Of a DNA stretch of 64,000 bases, positions 23,482 to 35,533 are shown in pieces. The position numbers and the translations under genes were made by a program. Position 1 is the first letter of the stretch, and each line of letters starts with the position of its first letter. Below the pieces are notes generated by a model. That model was given only the letters and a program-made list of their open reading frames with translations, was not told where the DNA came from and did no database searches. This DNA is from Raphanus sativus (taxonomy: Eukaryota > Streptophyta > Magnoliopsida > Brassicales > Brassicaceae). The stretch spans positions 15,168,293 to 15,232,292 of the forward strand of contig NC_079514.1 of the NCBI RefSeq assembly GCF_000801105.2, read 5' to 3'.

Positions 23482-25418
23482 ATGAAGAAGAAAAGGCCCA
23501 AGATCCCTCCGCCAAAATCCCCTTCGAAAACCCCCTCCGCCTCACCACCAACGAAAACCTCATCCAAACCACCACCGCCGAAAATTCGTCCTCAGGAGTC
23601 TCTGGCTTCTACGGATAAGGAGCGCCCCCTCGAACTCTCGATTCCTGTTTCGGATGCCCAAATCGGCTCCACCGCCGACACGGTTGCTCAACAGACAACT
23701 GAGACTTCAGATCCGGCCCTTGTCCTAGCAGCTTCTCCAGAATTGAAGACAGTGATCGATGTAAAGTCATCTGATCCATCTTTAGTATACATTTCTGACC
23801 CGTCTATTCAAACAGAGCTGTGTTTTGCAGGAACCCTCTGACTCAGACAAGACTACTTCTGCTGCTCCTACTGAGGGGATTCAGTCCAATGATAACCTAC
23901 AGCTTGCTATTGCGGATGCCAAAATATCTTCCTTCGAGCTCACAGGCAGCGGTACCTTCGCTCCCCTGCACAAGCGGAGTCAATTGCTTAGTTGAAGCCG
24001 TGGTGAAGCCTGGTCCTGATGAAGTTCAACTAACAAAATAAACGCCAATATTGGAGAGCGCTGTCAAGGTTTCAAACCCAACAACAGAGGGCCTCAAATC
24101 CAGCGTCAAACCTATCTCTACTAAGGATTCGACCGATACTTGGTGTACTCACGCCAAAGGCCTCGGGAAGAAACTTGAAAAGAAAGGTGAAGCCTTCATC
24201 TTACCATCCGGTGAAGCCTGCATCAAAATCCCTAACTCCGTCATTGAGAAACATCGGAGATCTTGGGAACCCTTCGTGCTGGGGCAATTCTACTCTGGTC
24301 CTCCTTTGCAGGGAACCTTGCACAACATAGTCAACGGTATATGGAGCAAGCAATACCGAGACATCGCAGTATCCAAGATGGAGGGCTTCTCTTTCCTCTT
24401 CCGCATCCCCAACGCCGCAACGAGACATAGGGTGATTACACAAAGGTTGTGGCAGATTGAAGGACAAACCATGTTCGTTGACAAGTGGGAACCAGGAGTG
24501 GTACCTTCTAAACCTGAACTCACTTCGGCTCCGATCTGGCTAGAGCTTCGGAAGGTTCCTTTCCAGTTCTTCAACGAAGACGGCTTAGAACGCATCACTG
24601 GTTTAGTTGGGGAGCCTAAATATCTCCATCCGATGACAAAAAACAAAACGAATCTAGAGGTTGCCAAAGTGTTCACGATCATCGATCCTCGGAAGCCACT
24701 CCCGGAAGCGGTAAATGTGCAGTTTGACTCTGGTGAAATCTGTAGGATCTTGGTGTCTAGTCCATGGATGCCACCAGTTTGTGAAGTTTACAGAGAAGTT
24801 GGTCATTCCACGAAGCGATGCCCGATTGTGATTAAGACTTGCTCTCTCTGTAAATCTAAAACACATGTTCTTGCTAACTGTCCAAAAAAACCAAAGCAAG
24901 AGACCATTGGAAGGAAAACCCGTAGGGACATGTCAAAGGACAAGCAGCAGTGGCGTGTTGTGGAGCCTCCTGAGACAGCCTCTCCTCCCCCTGCTCAAAC
25001 TGCAGCCGCTCAACCTGCCGCTCAAACTGTAGCCGCTCATCCTACTGCTGCTCTTCCTGCTATTCAACCTGCAGCTGCAGCAGAAGTAACGCTGGCTGAG
25101 ATTGTTAAGTTACAAACTGAGCTGGCACTAACAACGATAGTACAGCAATCGATGCTGGGAACTGAGAAAGACAAGGAGATAGGAGAATCGAGCAACACCC
25201 CCTACTACCTGCAGTCGGTACGCCAACGAAGCGTCTCTGCTAATACGAGATCTTCGCAGTCTGATGTTCAGCCTGATTCTTCGGACGTAGAGTCATCTGA
25301 TTCAGAACAGGAAGAAGGGGAGTTCAGTCAGGATGACTACGGGTTCGAAGAGGTTCACTACAAGAAGAAATTCTCAGGTTTAAAAGGAAACAGGGGCAGG
25401 GGCTCCAAAAACCTCTAA
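23482..25418 (+). pseudogene. LINE ORF1 (gag-like, DUF4283/zinc knuckle), frameshifted
   Basis: RNA-binding nucleocapsid-like protein of the LINE. It starts at the ATG at 23,482 (MKKKRPKIPPPKSPSK, proline/lysine-rich), is broken between about 23,825 and 24,050, and continues in one frame from 24,051 to 25,418. That frame carries the DUF4283-type domain (about SWEPFVLGQFYSGPPL to VPFQFFNEDG) and a zinc-knuckle pair. In the first knuckle the second cysteine has become tyrosine (CEVYREVGHSTKRC); the second (CSLCKSKTHVLANC) is kept. An alanine/proline-rich region (AAQPAAQ) and an acidic tail follow. Confidence 0.85.
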
Positions 25419-25424
25419 TTTTTA

Positions 25425-28400
25425 ATGTCGAACGATCTTTTTTGTTGGAATATACGCGGTTTAAATAAGTACAGCCACCGCAGCGGATTGAAGAAATGGT
25501 GTAGAAAGAATTCTCCCCTTTTTGGTGGGCTCCTCGAGTCTCACGTCAAGTCAGCTAAGAAAAATAAATTTGTTTCGGAGCTTTTTCCGGGCTGGTCTTC
25601 AGAAGACAACTACGGGTTCTCTCCCTTAGGTAAAATCTGGATCGTCTGGCATCCCTCTCTCCTCGTTTCTGTCTTCTATAAGTCTCTTCAGATGATTTTT
25701 GCAGAAGTCACCTGGCCTTCTGCTCCTCAATCAAAAGTGGTAGTTTCAGTCATCTATGCCTCCAATGATCCTAAGGAGAGAGCCCTCCTCTGGTCTGAGA
25801 TTCTTGCGGTGCAGTCAAGCCACGACTTGGACTCGAAACCCTGGTTAGTCATTGACGACTTTAACCAAACTTGAGACCCCGCTGAGCACTCTCTTCCTCC
25901 CTCTATGAATATGGACAAGAGAATGAGGGAATTTAATCAGTGTCTCTCAGATGCATCTCTGGATGATTTAAACTATAGGGACACAACCTTTACATGGTGG
26001 AACAAGCGTAAGCTAGCTCCAATAGCCAAGAAGCTGGATAGATGTCTTGTAAATGTGGAATGGTACAACATGTTTCCCTCCTCGGTGGCCTTCGTAGGCA
26101 GTCCAGATTTTTCAGATCATGCTGCCATCACAGTCTCTCTAGATCCTAGCAGGATAAGAACTAAGAAACCTTTCCGTTTTTATAACTTTATTCTGCAAAA
26201 CTCTGATTTCATTGCTACTGTTTGCGTTAGCTGGTTCTCTTTCAACATTACAGGTTCCGCTATGTACAGAGCGGCTATGAAATTAAAGATGCTCAAGAAT
26301 GTGATCAGAGATTTTAGCAAGCAGAATTATACGGGCATTGAGAAAAAAAACGGCTCAAGCACACGAGAAGCTCCTGCAGGCGCAAGAAGCGACGCTATCT
26401 TCTCCTTCTCAATCCAACACCTCTCTAGAGCTTTCTGCGCAGAAAGACTGGGAAGAACTGTCATCTGCGGAAGCCAGCTTCTTCTATCAGAGGTCGCAGA
26501 TAACTTGGATTTCATTGGGGGATGGTAACTCCACTCTCTTTCATCGATATGCCTCATCCAGACAAGCTCAGAATCACATTCAGTTCCTGCTTTCGGACAC
26601 TGGCGAGCGCATCGATTCTCAATCAGGAATACATGAGCTATGCGTTAACTATTTCTCTGATTTACTAGGAAGCCATGCTCCCCGCCGATGTTTACTCAGA
26701 GCGACTTGAATCTTCTCTTCGACTTTAAGTGTACAGAGTTGCAGAAGGCGGGTTTTGATAAAAGCTTCACACCGACTGATATAAAAGACGCTTTATTCTC
26801 ATTGCCTAGAAACAAGACCGGAGGTCCGGATGGCTACTCTGCGGAGTTCTTTACGGCAATGTGGTCAGTGATAGGATGCGAGGTCACTGAAGCGATCATG
26901 GAATTTTTTAGAACAGGGGAGTTGCTAAAACAATGGAACTCAGCGACCCTAGTGCTAATCCCGAAGAAACTGAATGTATCTCACCCTTCCGACTTCAGGC
27001 CCATATCATGCTTAAACACGGTGTATAAAGTCATCTCTAAGCTCCTAGCTTCCCGCCTCAAAGAGATACTGCCCTTGATGATCTCTAAATCACAGTCAGC
27101 CTTTCTTCTGGGCCAGTTGCTTGTAGAAAATGTTCTCCTCGCTACAGACTTGGTCAATGGCTACAATTTGCAAACAGTTTCTCCTAGAGGCATGCTGAAG
27201 GTTGATCTAAAGAAAGCCTTTGATTGCGTTCGGTGGGATTTCATTATGTCTTCTCTTGCAGCGCTTGCCATACCGGATACTTACATCAGGCTCATTGAAG
27301 TGTGTCTATCTACGGCTTCGTTCTCAGTATCTGTTAATGGTGTCTCCGGGGGATTCTTCAAGAGCACTAAAGGGATCCACCATGGCGACCAGTTATCACC
27401 ATACCTATTTGTGCTAGCTATGGAATGCCTCTCTCGTCTGCTTCTATCTAGACACGAATCAGGCTACATAGGTTACCACCCGGGAACAGCGGAGCTTAAG
27501 GTCTCTCATCTCATGTTCGCCGATGACGTAATGGTGTTCTTCGATGGCTCAAGTAACAGCCTCCACGGAATAGCGGAGTGCCTAGATGATTTTGCGTCAT
27601 GGTCAGGGCTTCAGGTGAACGCAAACAAGACCGAGATCTTTACGGCGGGTCTTGACCAAATCGAAACCACTACCATTAATAGCTATGGTTTCGTTACTGG
27701 TAAACTCCTCATAAGGTACCTTGGGCTTCCACTGATGAGCAGAAAGTTAAAGATCTCTGAGTACGCACCACTTATTACAAAGCTAAACATCAGCTTTCAT
27801 GCTTGGTCTGTTAAGCTTTTATCCTTTGCCGGAAGAATGCAGTTGCTCAAAACGGTCATTTTTAGCACGGTTAATTTCTGGCTGTCAGCTTTCATTCTAC
27901 CTAAAGGATGCATCTCGACCATTGAATCTCTTTGCTCTAGGTTTCTCTGGTCTGGTGATGTTGATAAGAGAAGCATTGCTAAAGTCGCATGGAGCACAGT
28001 TTGTCTCCCAAAGGAGGAAGGAGATCTCGGGTTAAGAAGCTTCACGACTTGGAACCTGGTCTTATGCCTAAAGTTTATCTGGTCGATACTTTCTAAATCT
28101 CCATCCTTGTGGGTGGAATGGCACAGCAGCATGCATCTGAACGGCCACTCGCTTTGGTCAATCACACCCTCTCCGGATGACTCTTGGGCATGGAGAAAGT
28201 TACTTGAGTTAAGATCGCTAGCGCTTCAATTTTGTAAACCAATTCTGGATAATGGCCACAGTATAAGTTTTTGGTTTGATCCTTGGACTCCATTGGGTCA
28301 GCTAATCACGCACATCGGCCCTGCTAGTCCGCGAGCTCTTCGCCTTAACAAGGAGGCTGTGGTGAAGGATGCTATCACGGGCTCAAACTGGTCACTGCCT

Positions 28401-29020
28401 CACCCAAGATCACAGAGCGAACTTGACTTACATGCCTATCTTACTACGCTAAGTCCTCATTTATCTATTGATATTGATGACTCGTATGAACGCCACAAAC
28501 ATGGGAAGTACTCAGACCGAAGCAAGACGTTAAGCAATGGGCGCAAGAAATCTGGTTCAAAGGCGCCGTACCGAAGCTGAGCTTCACAATGTGGATTGCT
28601 AACTATGACAGGCTGCCAACGAGAACTCGACTGGCTGCTTGGGGTCTACCGATCTCCCCATTATGTCCGTTCTGTGTTAATTCTGAAGAAACCAGAGATC
28701 ACCTACTGTTGTCATGTGTATACAGCCGGGAAGTTTGGCGCGAGGCGTTCATCAGATGTCAATCTCCTGCAGCAAACATCACTACCTGGCAAGAGCTTCT
28801 CTCCTGGATAAGAGCTGCATCGTCTACCAGATTACTACTTTTGCGTAAGCTGGTGTTTCAGTCGATGATCTATCACTTATGGAAACAGAGGAATAATCTG
28901 GTCCACAACCAAACTACCATCCCATCGAAGACTGTGTTCAACAACATCGACAGGGAGGTCCGAAATTTAATCTCAGCAAGGAGAAAAAGAAAGCAGTTTG
29001 AACCTTTAATGGTTTTGTAG
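25425..29020 (+). pseudogene. LINE ORF2 (endonuclease, reverse transcriptase, zf-RVT), broken
   Basis: Polyprotein for target-primed reverse transcription. The endonuclease part (25,425-26,340) has WNIRG, LLESHV, DFNQ and SDHA motifs. The reverse transcriptase (26,688-28,580) has PDGYSAEFF, FRPISCLN, LKKAFDCV and the catalytic FADD motif. zf-RVT is at 28,589-29,020 (CPFCVNSEETRDHLLLSC). At least four lesions are seen: an in-frame TGA at 25,872 and frame changes near 26,345 (an A run), 26,690 and 28,490. In the RT the usual GxRQGDPLSP reads GIHHGDQLSP. The copy cannot encode an intact enzyme. Confidence 0.92.
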
Positions 29021-29160
29021 CTAAGATAGGTTTTTATTGCTTCGAGTTTAAAATTGTGTCCATTTTATTTTTTATTTTGTTTTTTGCCAAGATGGTTCAC
29101 CTCTTAGATGTATTATGTACTATCTTTTATTTATTTATGATATTTACAATTTAGAAAAAA

Positions 29161-29869
29161 AGATTTCTATATATACCATATATATATATGTTTTTATAAT
29201 TGTTAGAATCGTACCGCAGTTGTATCACTTATCCCGTACCACTTAATCTGCTGTTATATTAGATTATTTACCTAAGAACAATACATGTTTATAATACAAA
29301 ATTAATTTTTTAGATAGAATATAATGTATAATTTTAGTTGGATGGTAGTGCCGTTAAATTTAATCACAAACAGCCGCGTCTAATGGGTCCAGTACTTCAC
29401 GCCTAAATAACTTTTCTCGTTGATAATAATTACATCTGAAAAACTTTTCCTACGCACAATACATATTATTAATTTATTAGCTTCATATTTGGTGGTTACG
29501 AATATATGTATTGAGACTTATCAGTAGAAGGCTGCATTGTCAAACTCACAACTAGTCCTGCTACGCAATTTAGGGCAAAAGGTAATTTCATGCTAACGTG
29601 TGCGTAATTTAGCATCAGTGCTTGTGCATCTAAAAAAATAACGGATCCCGATGTAGAATTTTTTTTTTTTGTAAACTCCCGATGTAGAATATTCACGTGA
29701 GAAATTTGCACCGATGCAATCACCAAGGATCACTTCGTCGTAAGAGCAAGTCTCAGCCGTTGAAATCACCAAGGATCACTATGGAGATCTTACATTCTCA
29801 TTTTTTTTTTTTTGAACTTTCTTACATTCTCATTTTGAAACAAAAAAATATTCTGTTCAGGAGCATCTC
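29161..29869. other. Intergenic DNA downstream of LINE
   Basis: AT-rich, with a short direct repeat near 29,720 and 29,765 (aatcaccaaggatcact). No gene seen. Confidence 0.45.
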
Positions 29870-30720
29870 AAAAAAAAAAATATAACTTCAAATATAGAGT
29901 TTTTATCTCTAAATATTTTATTTTCTAAATTTGAAATGTAAAGTTTTGAAAAGTGAAATTTCATATTTAAAATTTCACTACTCAAAATTTCAAATTTGAA
30001 ATTTCATTTTTTATTTGTATTTTAGCTCGTACAAAATATGATTTTAAGTATTTTTAATCTTTAAAATATTTATATGATTCTTAAGTAATTTTTTAAATTC
30101 AAAAATATGATTCTTAAGTATTTTTTAATCCTTAAAAATTTTATATATCATAAATATTTCAGATTTATTTTTATAAATTAAAATTTTACATATAAAACTA
30201 AATAAAATTTTTAAAATAAGAATTATACTATTTTAGATAACAAGAATATTACAAAAAGTTATTAAACAAACTTCTTTAGAAGGTAAACGAAGACATAATT
30301 ATTACACACATATACATATTACAACAATACTAATAGTCTACAAAAAAAATTCTGGAACCTTCAAAATCTTCCTAATATTGTTCAAATAAATTTTGCTTAA
30401 CCAAAGATGAATAACCAAGGGGATAATTTGATATTTTTTCTTTTATTTTAATATTTAATATTTTTCTATTTATAATTTTAGTGTAAGATTTTTATTAACT
30501 TATATTTCTGTAATATCTTTATATATGTTCTACTTATTTATAAAAGTTTTATAGATTTACATTAATTATGAAAATATAAAAATCATAAAGTACAAACTAT
30601 TTTGAATTTAAATTTAAAGTTTTAATTTTAGAGAAAAACATTTTAAACTTCAAATACATAGTTTTGCAAACATTGAAATATATAGTACTTTTGGATATAC
30701 TCTTAAAAAAAGGGACATAT
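29870..30720. mobile_element. Dispersed AT-rich repeat, family copy 1
   Basis: A stretch starting with ggagcatctc-type sequence and ending with atatactctt. It shares blocks with 11,690-12,260 (inverted orientation) and 62,620-63,240: acttcaaata and agttttgcaaa near one end, and gattcttaagtatttttt inside. Non-coding, probably a MITE-like DNA transposon family. Borders are approximate. Confidence 0.45.
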
Positions 30721-32092
30721 CCAAAATACGTTTTGAATGTTTATTTTATTGTCAACTAGATTTTGGTCCATGTTTTTAAATACGAAATTTATTCTTTTAT
30801 AAAACCCAATTCAAAAATATTATAAAGAAGTTAATTTTTATTTTATTTGTTTTAAAAATTTGTGATCTAATTAAATGAATAATTGTGATAATTATACTAT
30901 TTCTTATATAGATAGTATGTTAATTATAAACTAAAGTAATAAATTAATACTTGTGAGATTATATTTAGATATGTGATTGATATTGAAGCTGATAATTTTG
31001 ATATGTGAGATTTTGCAAACTAAATAAAATTTGATTTTAGTTTTTTTATATAAATTTACATTTAAACTTTTTGATCCGTATTTTCAGAAAGCAAGATTAG
31101 TTTTTGAGAAACTGAATAAAATTTGATTTTAGGTTTTTATATAAATTTTTGTTTAAACTTTTTGATCCTACTTTTAAAAAACAAGATTAGTTTTTAAGAT
31201 TTTGTTATTTTAAATTTTACTCGACTAAACTTTGAAATTTTCAGATAATTTCTATTGTAATATAAGTCTGTTTATTTAACCGTTTGTTTAATCTATTTCA
31301 TCTTGATTTATTTGTAATGATTTAATCTGAAACCGAACTAAACGTGACCTGCAAAAAAAGAAGAAAAAAGCCAAAACAGCTCTTACCGCCAAGAACCAAG
31401 CTGTCACCTGAAAAAAATAACACTTATTCCGAACCCGCGACACAGCTGAGAACTAGCTGACAATAACTTCTTGTCTGAAGGCTACAACATTCACTAACCT
31501 AGCATCACTAGGAGAGTAGGAAACAAGACACACATAGGCAAGATGGCCTCGTAAGTCACAAAGAACTGAGACGACGAGAAACGAGCAACTGCTAGGAGGA
31601 AAAGACTTATACCCTTGATAGCACAATGAATACATGTAGACCTCTCACCTGCACACTCTTAGACCGGAGAATAAAAAGATGACACAATGACTTCATGACA
31701 CCAGGTACACCAGTATCTAGAAGATAGACCTCCGAACAATCACCCTTGAGACTGAAACAAACAATACAGCTACCCTTGAGATACCCGAGAAGAAAAAACA
31801 CACTGACGTAGATCAACTTTCAAACCCACCCTAAATCTGAAAGATAATTAGACGACAGATAAAGCTCATAACACCATATATTGGGTTTGACGCTACTATC
31901 CGAACAATGCGCCACCACCTTCGGAATGAGATTCTCAGAAAAGTTATAGATTTATTCAAAAAAATAATTGTTGAATAGCAGGTTATTAAGAAAATTTACC
32001 TGATCTGTTTTTCTCTATTTGGTGTGGTTGCTTGATAAGGAACTGAGGATCATACCACGCACGACGATGTCCCCGACCAAGCCAAGGAGGCA
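30721..32092. other. Intergenic DNA before the Copia-type element
   Basis: 30,721-31,320 is AT-rich and has an internal repeat (gattttagttttttatataaatttac near 31,030 and again near 31,128). 31,330-31,920 is less AT-rich and may be a decayed retroelement piece on the minus strand, since short open stretches of 60-69 codons exist there. None matches a known protein. Confidence 0.4.
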
Positions 32093-32097
32093 CAAGA

Positions 32098-32716
32098 TGT
32101 TGATGTAAAATGTCAACCCTGAAGTAGTCGCTGACGTAGTTGCTGAAGGAGACGTCTTATTGAGTGATGAAGACCATGGAGTCGAGATGCTGAGCTGGAG
32201 TCAACAAACTTGGAGAGCAAGAGAGTATCTTGGAGATATAGAAAGAGGAATAAACTTGAGAAACAAGTTTATGACTTAAAAGGAAGAAGAATAAGTGCAT
32301 TCCAAGAAAAGGAAAGTTGCACTTATTGTTATGGAAGATGTCCATATTCATGTTGCCTTGGAAACTAGGTTTTGGGAACGTGGAGAATGATATAAAATAG
32401 CTATGGAGTCGTTTGTATGAAGACAGAGACACAGAGGCTGAGTTTATAGAGAGAGAGAAGCTCTTGGAAGTGTTCCGAGTTGTGCTAAAGCAGTGGCTGA
32501 AGTACTTGACGGAGGAGATATATAAGCGGTGTAGCTTAGGAATCTTTCAGTAGCGTGTGTTAGGGTGTTAACACTAGACGTGTAAAAGCTGAATTAAGCA
32601 GATCTTGTAATAGATTGTTTAAAGAAGATTCTAATAAAGCATAGTGGTTGCTTGTTTTGTTGTGTCTCTCGGTTTACTTTCTGCAGTACTATTGGGGTGC
32701 CCCTTTTGTTCCAACA
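32098..32716 (+). repeat. 5' LTR of the gag-only element
   Basis: 619 bp, starts TGTTGATG and ends CAACA. A TATA-like gatataaaatag (near 32,390) is a likely promoter. Directly followed by the primer-binding site. Confidence 0.95.
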
Positions 32717-32718
32717 AG

Positions 32719-32730
32719 TGGTATCAGAGC
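32719..32730 (+). other. Primer-binding site (initiator-Met tRNA)
   Basis: TGGTATCAGAGC, the standard plant Copia site complementary to the 3' end of initiator-Met tRNA, two bases after the 5' LTR. Confidence 0.93.
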
Positions 32731-32802
32731 GGATCACCTAAGTTACTGGTGAGGATCCCAAAGGCAAGAGGAAAGAAGGGAAGATAGAGTATAACAGAAA
32801 GC

Positions 32803-34728
32803 ATGGTGGTTGAGTTTATGCTAGATCGAGAACAATATGGGCATTGGAAAGCAAAGATGAAGGCAAGCTTACAAAGTATTGATATGGATGTTTGGGCATC
32901 AGTAGAATATGGCTATGAAGTTCCCCAAACAGTAGATAAAGAAGGTGTTGTGGTCAACAAACCATTGGCTAAATGAACAAAGCATGAGAAGGATATGTCA
33001 AGGCACAATGCAAAAGCTTTATTTGGTATTTTTACATCAGTCACAAAGAAGCAGCTAGATCTTATTCAAGGATGCAAGAATGCAAAAGAGGCGTGGGATA
33101 TTCTGCAATTACACTTTGAAGGAACTGAGAAGGTTAAGAGCTTAAGGATGGATTTTCTCAAATTAAAATTTAAGAACTTGAAGATGAAAGAACATGAAAC
33201 TGTATCAGATTTTAGTTCTCAACTCAGTGGGTTAGCACAAGAGGCTCGTGTTCTGGGCATGGAATACAAGGACAAGAAACTGGTGAAGAAGTTTTTAAGG
33301 TGTCTACCAGAAAGATTCACAGCTTATAAGGCAGCAATGTTTGTGTCTCTTGACATAAATAAATTCAGCTTTCATGAAGTTGTAGGGATGTTAAAAGCTC
33401 ATGAGATGGAGCTTGATGACGTGGGGAATCATACTGAAGTGAATTTGGCAGTTGATGAAACAACAAGTCAAAAATCAGAGAATGAAGATGAGGTGATCAA
33501 GATGATTCGCGTGCTTCACCAAGTACTACAGGAAATGATAAAAGGGCAAGGACATGAGAAAATTGGTTTGAGAAAGCGAAGATATGAAGCTGGCGAGCAA
33601 TGTGTCAATACAGAGGTGCAATGTTACAAATGCAGAGGATATGGACACTTCAAAAGGGAGTGTCCAACTTACAAGAGACTAAGATTCAAAAGTTTTGAGG
33701 GCAATAAATTTGGTAATGCTCAGAACAAATGTGACAATTTACTGAAGCAAAAGAATAACAATGACGTCAAGAATGAATCTGATATTGATTCAGATGATAG
33801 TGAAGAGTTGAAGAACTTGGTGGCATTTACAACTTTTGAGTCTGGTTCTAAGACGATATCTGCGGCGGGATCTGCATCAACATCTGTGACAGGGGCTTCA
33901 TGTGGAAGTGATGATGATGATGGGGATTTTGATCTTGCTGAGAATTCTGGAAAACTGTATGAAAATTGGCTCAAACAAGTTGAGGCGAATTCAGAGTTGA
34001 CAAAGGAGAAGGTTAAGCTAGAAGCTCAAGTTGCTGAAGCACTTAAATATGCTTCAGAGAAAGAAGAAGAAGCACGACAGATTAGTGCTCAGCTTGCAGA
34101 GACTCAGAAGGGTTTGAGGATGCTGAATGGTGGGACGAAGCAGCTAGATCATCTTCTCAGTATTGAGAAAAGTGATCGATGTGGCCTTGGATATCAAGGA
34201 TAAAGTTCTACAGCTAAAGGTATTTTTGTATCAGCAGGAAAAACTAGGGTTTTAGCTACGTCTGCTACAAGACCATGGGTTAAAGTGTCTGTAAAGAAGA
34301 CATCCAATAGAAAGACTACAATGAAGACTTTAACTGATGTGAAGAACGCGACTGCTACACGTACTGCTACGGCAACTGCTATGGTGACTGCTCCAGAGAG
34401 AGTTTCTAGATTGAAGAGTGCAACTCAACGAAAGTTTCGGCATGTTTGTCATCATTGTGGTGTTATTGGGCACATTAGGCCAAGGTGTTACAAGTTATTG
34501 AGAGAGAAGAACCAAACGGTGCAAGCTTATGGTATGACGAGACATGGTCCTATATGTTATTCTTGTGGAGTTCAAGGACATATTCGACGTGAGTGTTTCA
34601 AGTCTGTTCAAAGGGCTAATCATGGAGGATTTGGGCTGAGGAATAAGTGGTCTAGGAGATTTGATCACTATGGAGATGGTGGAATGAGATTTCCTCCTTA
34701 CTTTGAAGGATATAAATCTTCATATTAG
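32803..34728 (+). pseudogene. Gag polyprotein with two in-frame stops
   Basis: A single reading frame of 642 codons runs from the ATG at 32,803 to 34,728, interrupted only by TGA at 32,974 (where W is expected, in KP..WTKHEKD) and TAA at 34,201. It begins with a DUF4219/UBN2-type capsid region (EFMLDREQYGHWKAKMKA; NAKEAWDILQ; FLRCLPERF), then a CCHC knuckle (CYKCRGYGHFKREC), a coiled-coil-prone acidic region (about 33,960-34,140), and two more CCHC knuckles (CHHCGVIGHIRPRC and CYSCGVQGHIRREC). No frameshift is needed, so the gene was lost only recently. Nothing resembling protease or integrase follows. Confidence 0.9.
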
Positions 34729-35533
34729 TTTTTGACCATGATGTGAATCATAGGAGGAGAATGAAGACGTGGTTTTCTATCTAGAGGTGATGAGTTCACA
34801 TACATAGTCAAAAAGGGGAAGATAAGTATTAGTTCACGGATTACTACAGGAGATAGTACGTAACATGTTACATGAAGCTGGAGTTATATTAAAGTACGTG
34901 TGTTGATTGCCTGAGCTTGGAAAAGGAAAGAAGATACGTGCCTTATGAGAAAGATAGACCTCGTAGAATAAAGAGAGAGGTTTCCTTAGTGTGTGTTACT
35001 GCTTGGTGTTGAAGCAGTGTTTGAAGTAGTTCATAATGGAGTCCGATGTGGATTTAGTTTTATGGCATTGGAGTTGACGTTCTGTGTGGTGGAGTTAGCC
35101 ATCGTGTGGAGCTCGTGGTGAGCGTGTGGTGCGTTGAAGATAACGTGCTCTTGGTGTCACTGGTGTGCGATAGGTGCTGACGTACTTGGTGAAGTACTTC
35201 CGAGAAGTGGAAGATTGAAGCATAGACTCTGGGGGAGTTTGTCTATAAGGCTTGACATTTAAACATATGTGTTTTAGCTTAGTATGCAATCAAGCAGGGG
35301 GGGAATGGTGACATTCTGATACAAGGAGTGCATATCTCGTGGGGGAGAAAAGTATGATGGATGACGTCCTGATGTAGATTGTGCTTATCTCATGGGGGAG
35401 AAAAGTATGGTGTGGTGCACATCTCGTGGGGGAGAAAAGCACAATTAGCATGGAAGCTTCCAGGTGGGAAACATGATTGTTGAACCAGAACGGTATTGTG
35501 CTTTATTGGCACACAAAGCTAAAAGAGGGAGAT
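34729..35533 (+). other. Non-coding interior of the gag-only element
   Basis: 800 bases between gag and the 3' LTR without coding content. It carries three copies of a polypurine-tract-like motif (gggggagaaaag) near 35,341, 35,395 and 35,428, then the true polypurine tract. In a full element the pol domains would lie here. Confidence 0.7.

Larger units (their letters stand above)
23340..29160 (+). mobile_element. LINE (L1-type non-LTR retrotransposon), inactive
   Basis: About 5.8 kb with two ORFs in the order typical of plant LINEs: a gag-like ORF1 with DUF4283-type sequence and zinc knuckles, then ORF2 with AP endonuclease, reverse transcriptase and zf-RVT. An A-rich stretch near 29,150 (agaaaaaaag) may be the remnant 3' tail. 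Both ORFs are broken. The borders are estimates because no target duplication could be fixed. It lies between XTH27 and AHK4, where Arabidopsis (from memory) also has a non-LTR element, At2g01840. Confidence 0.93.
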
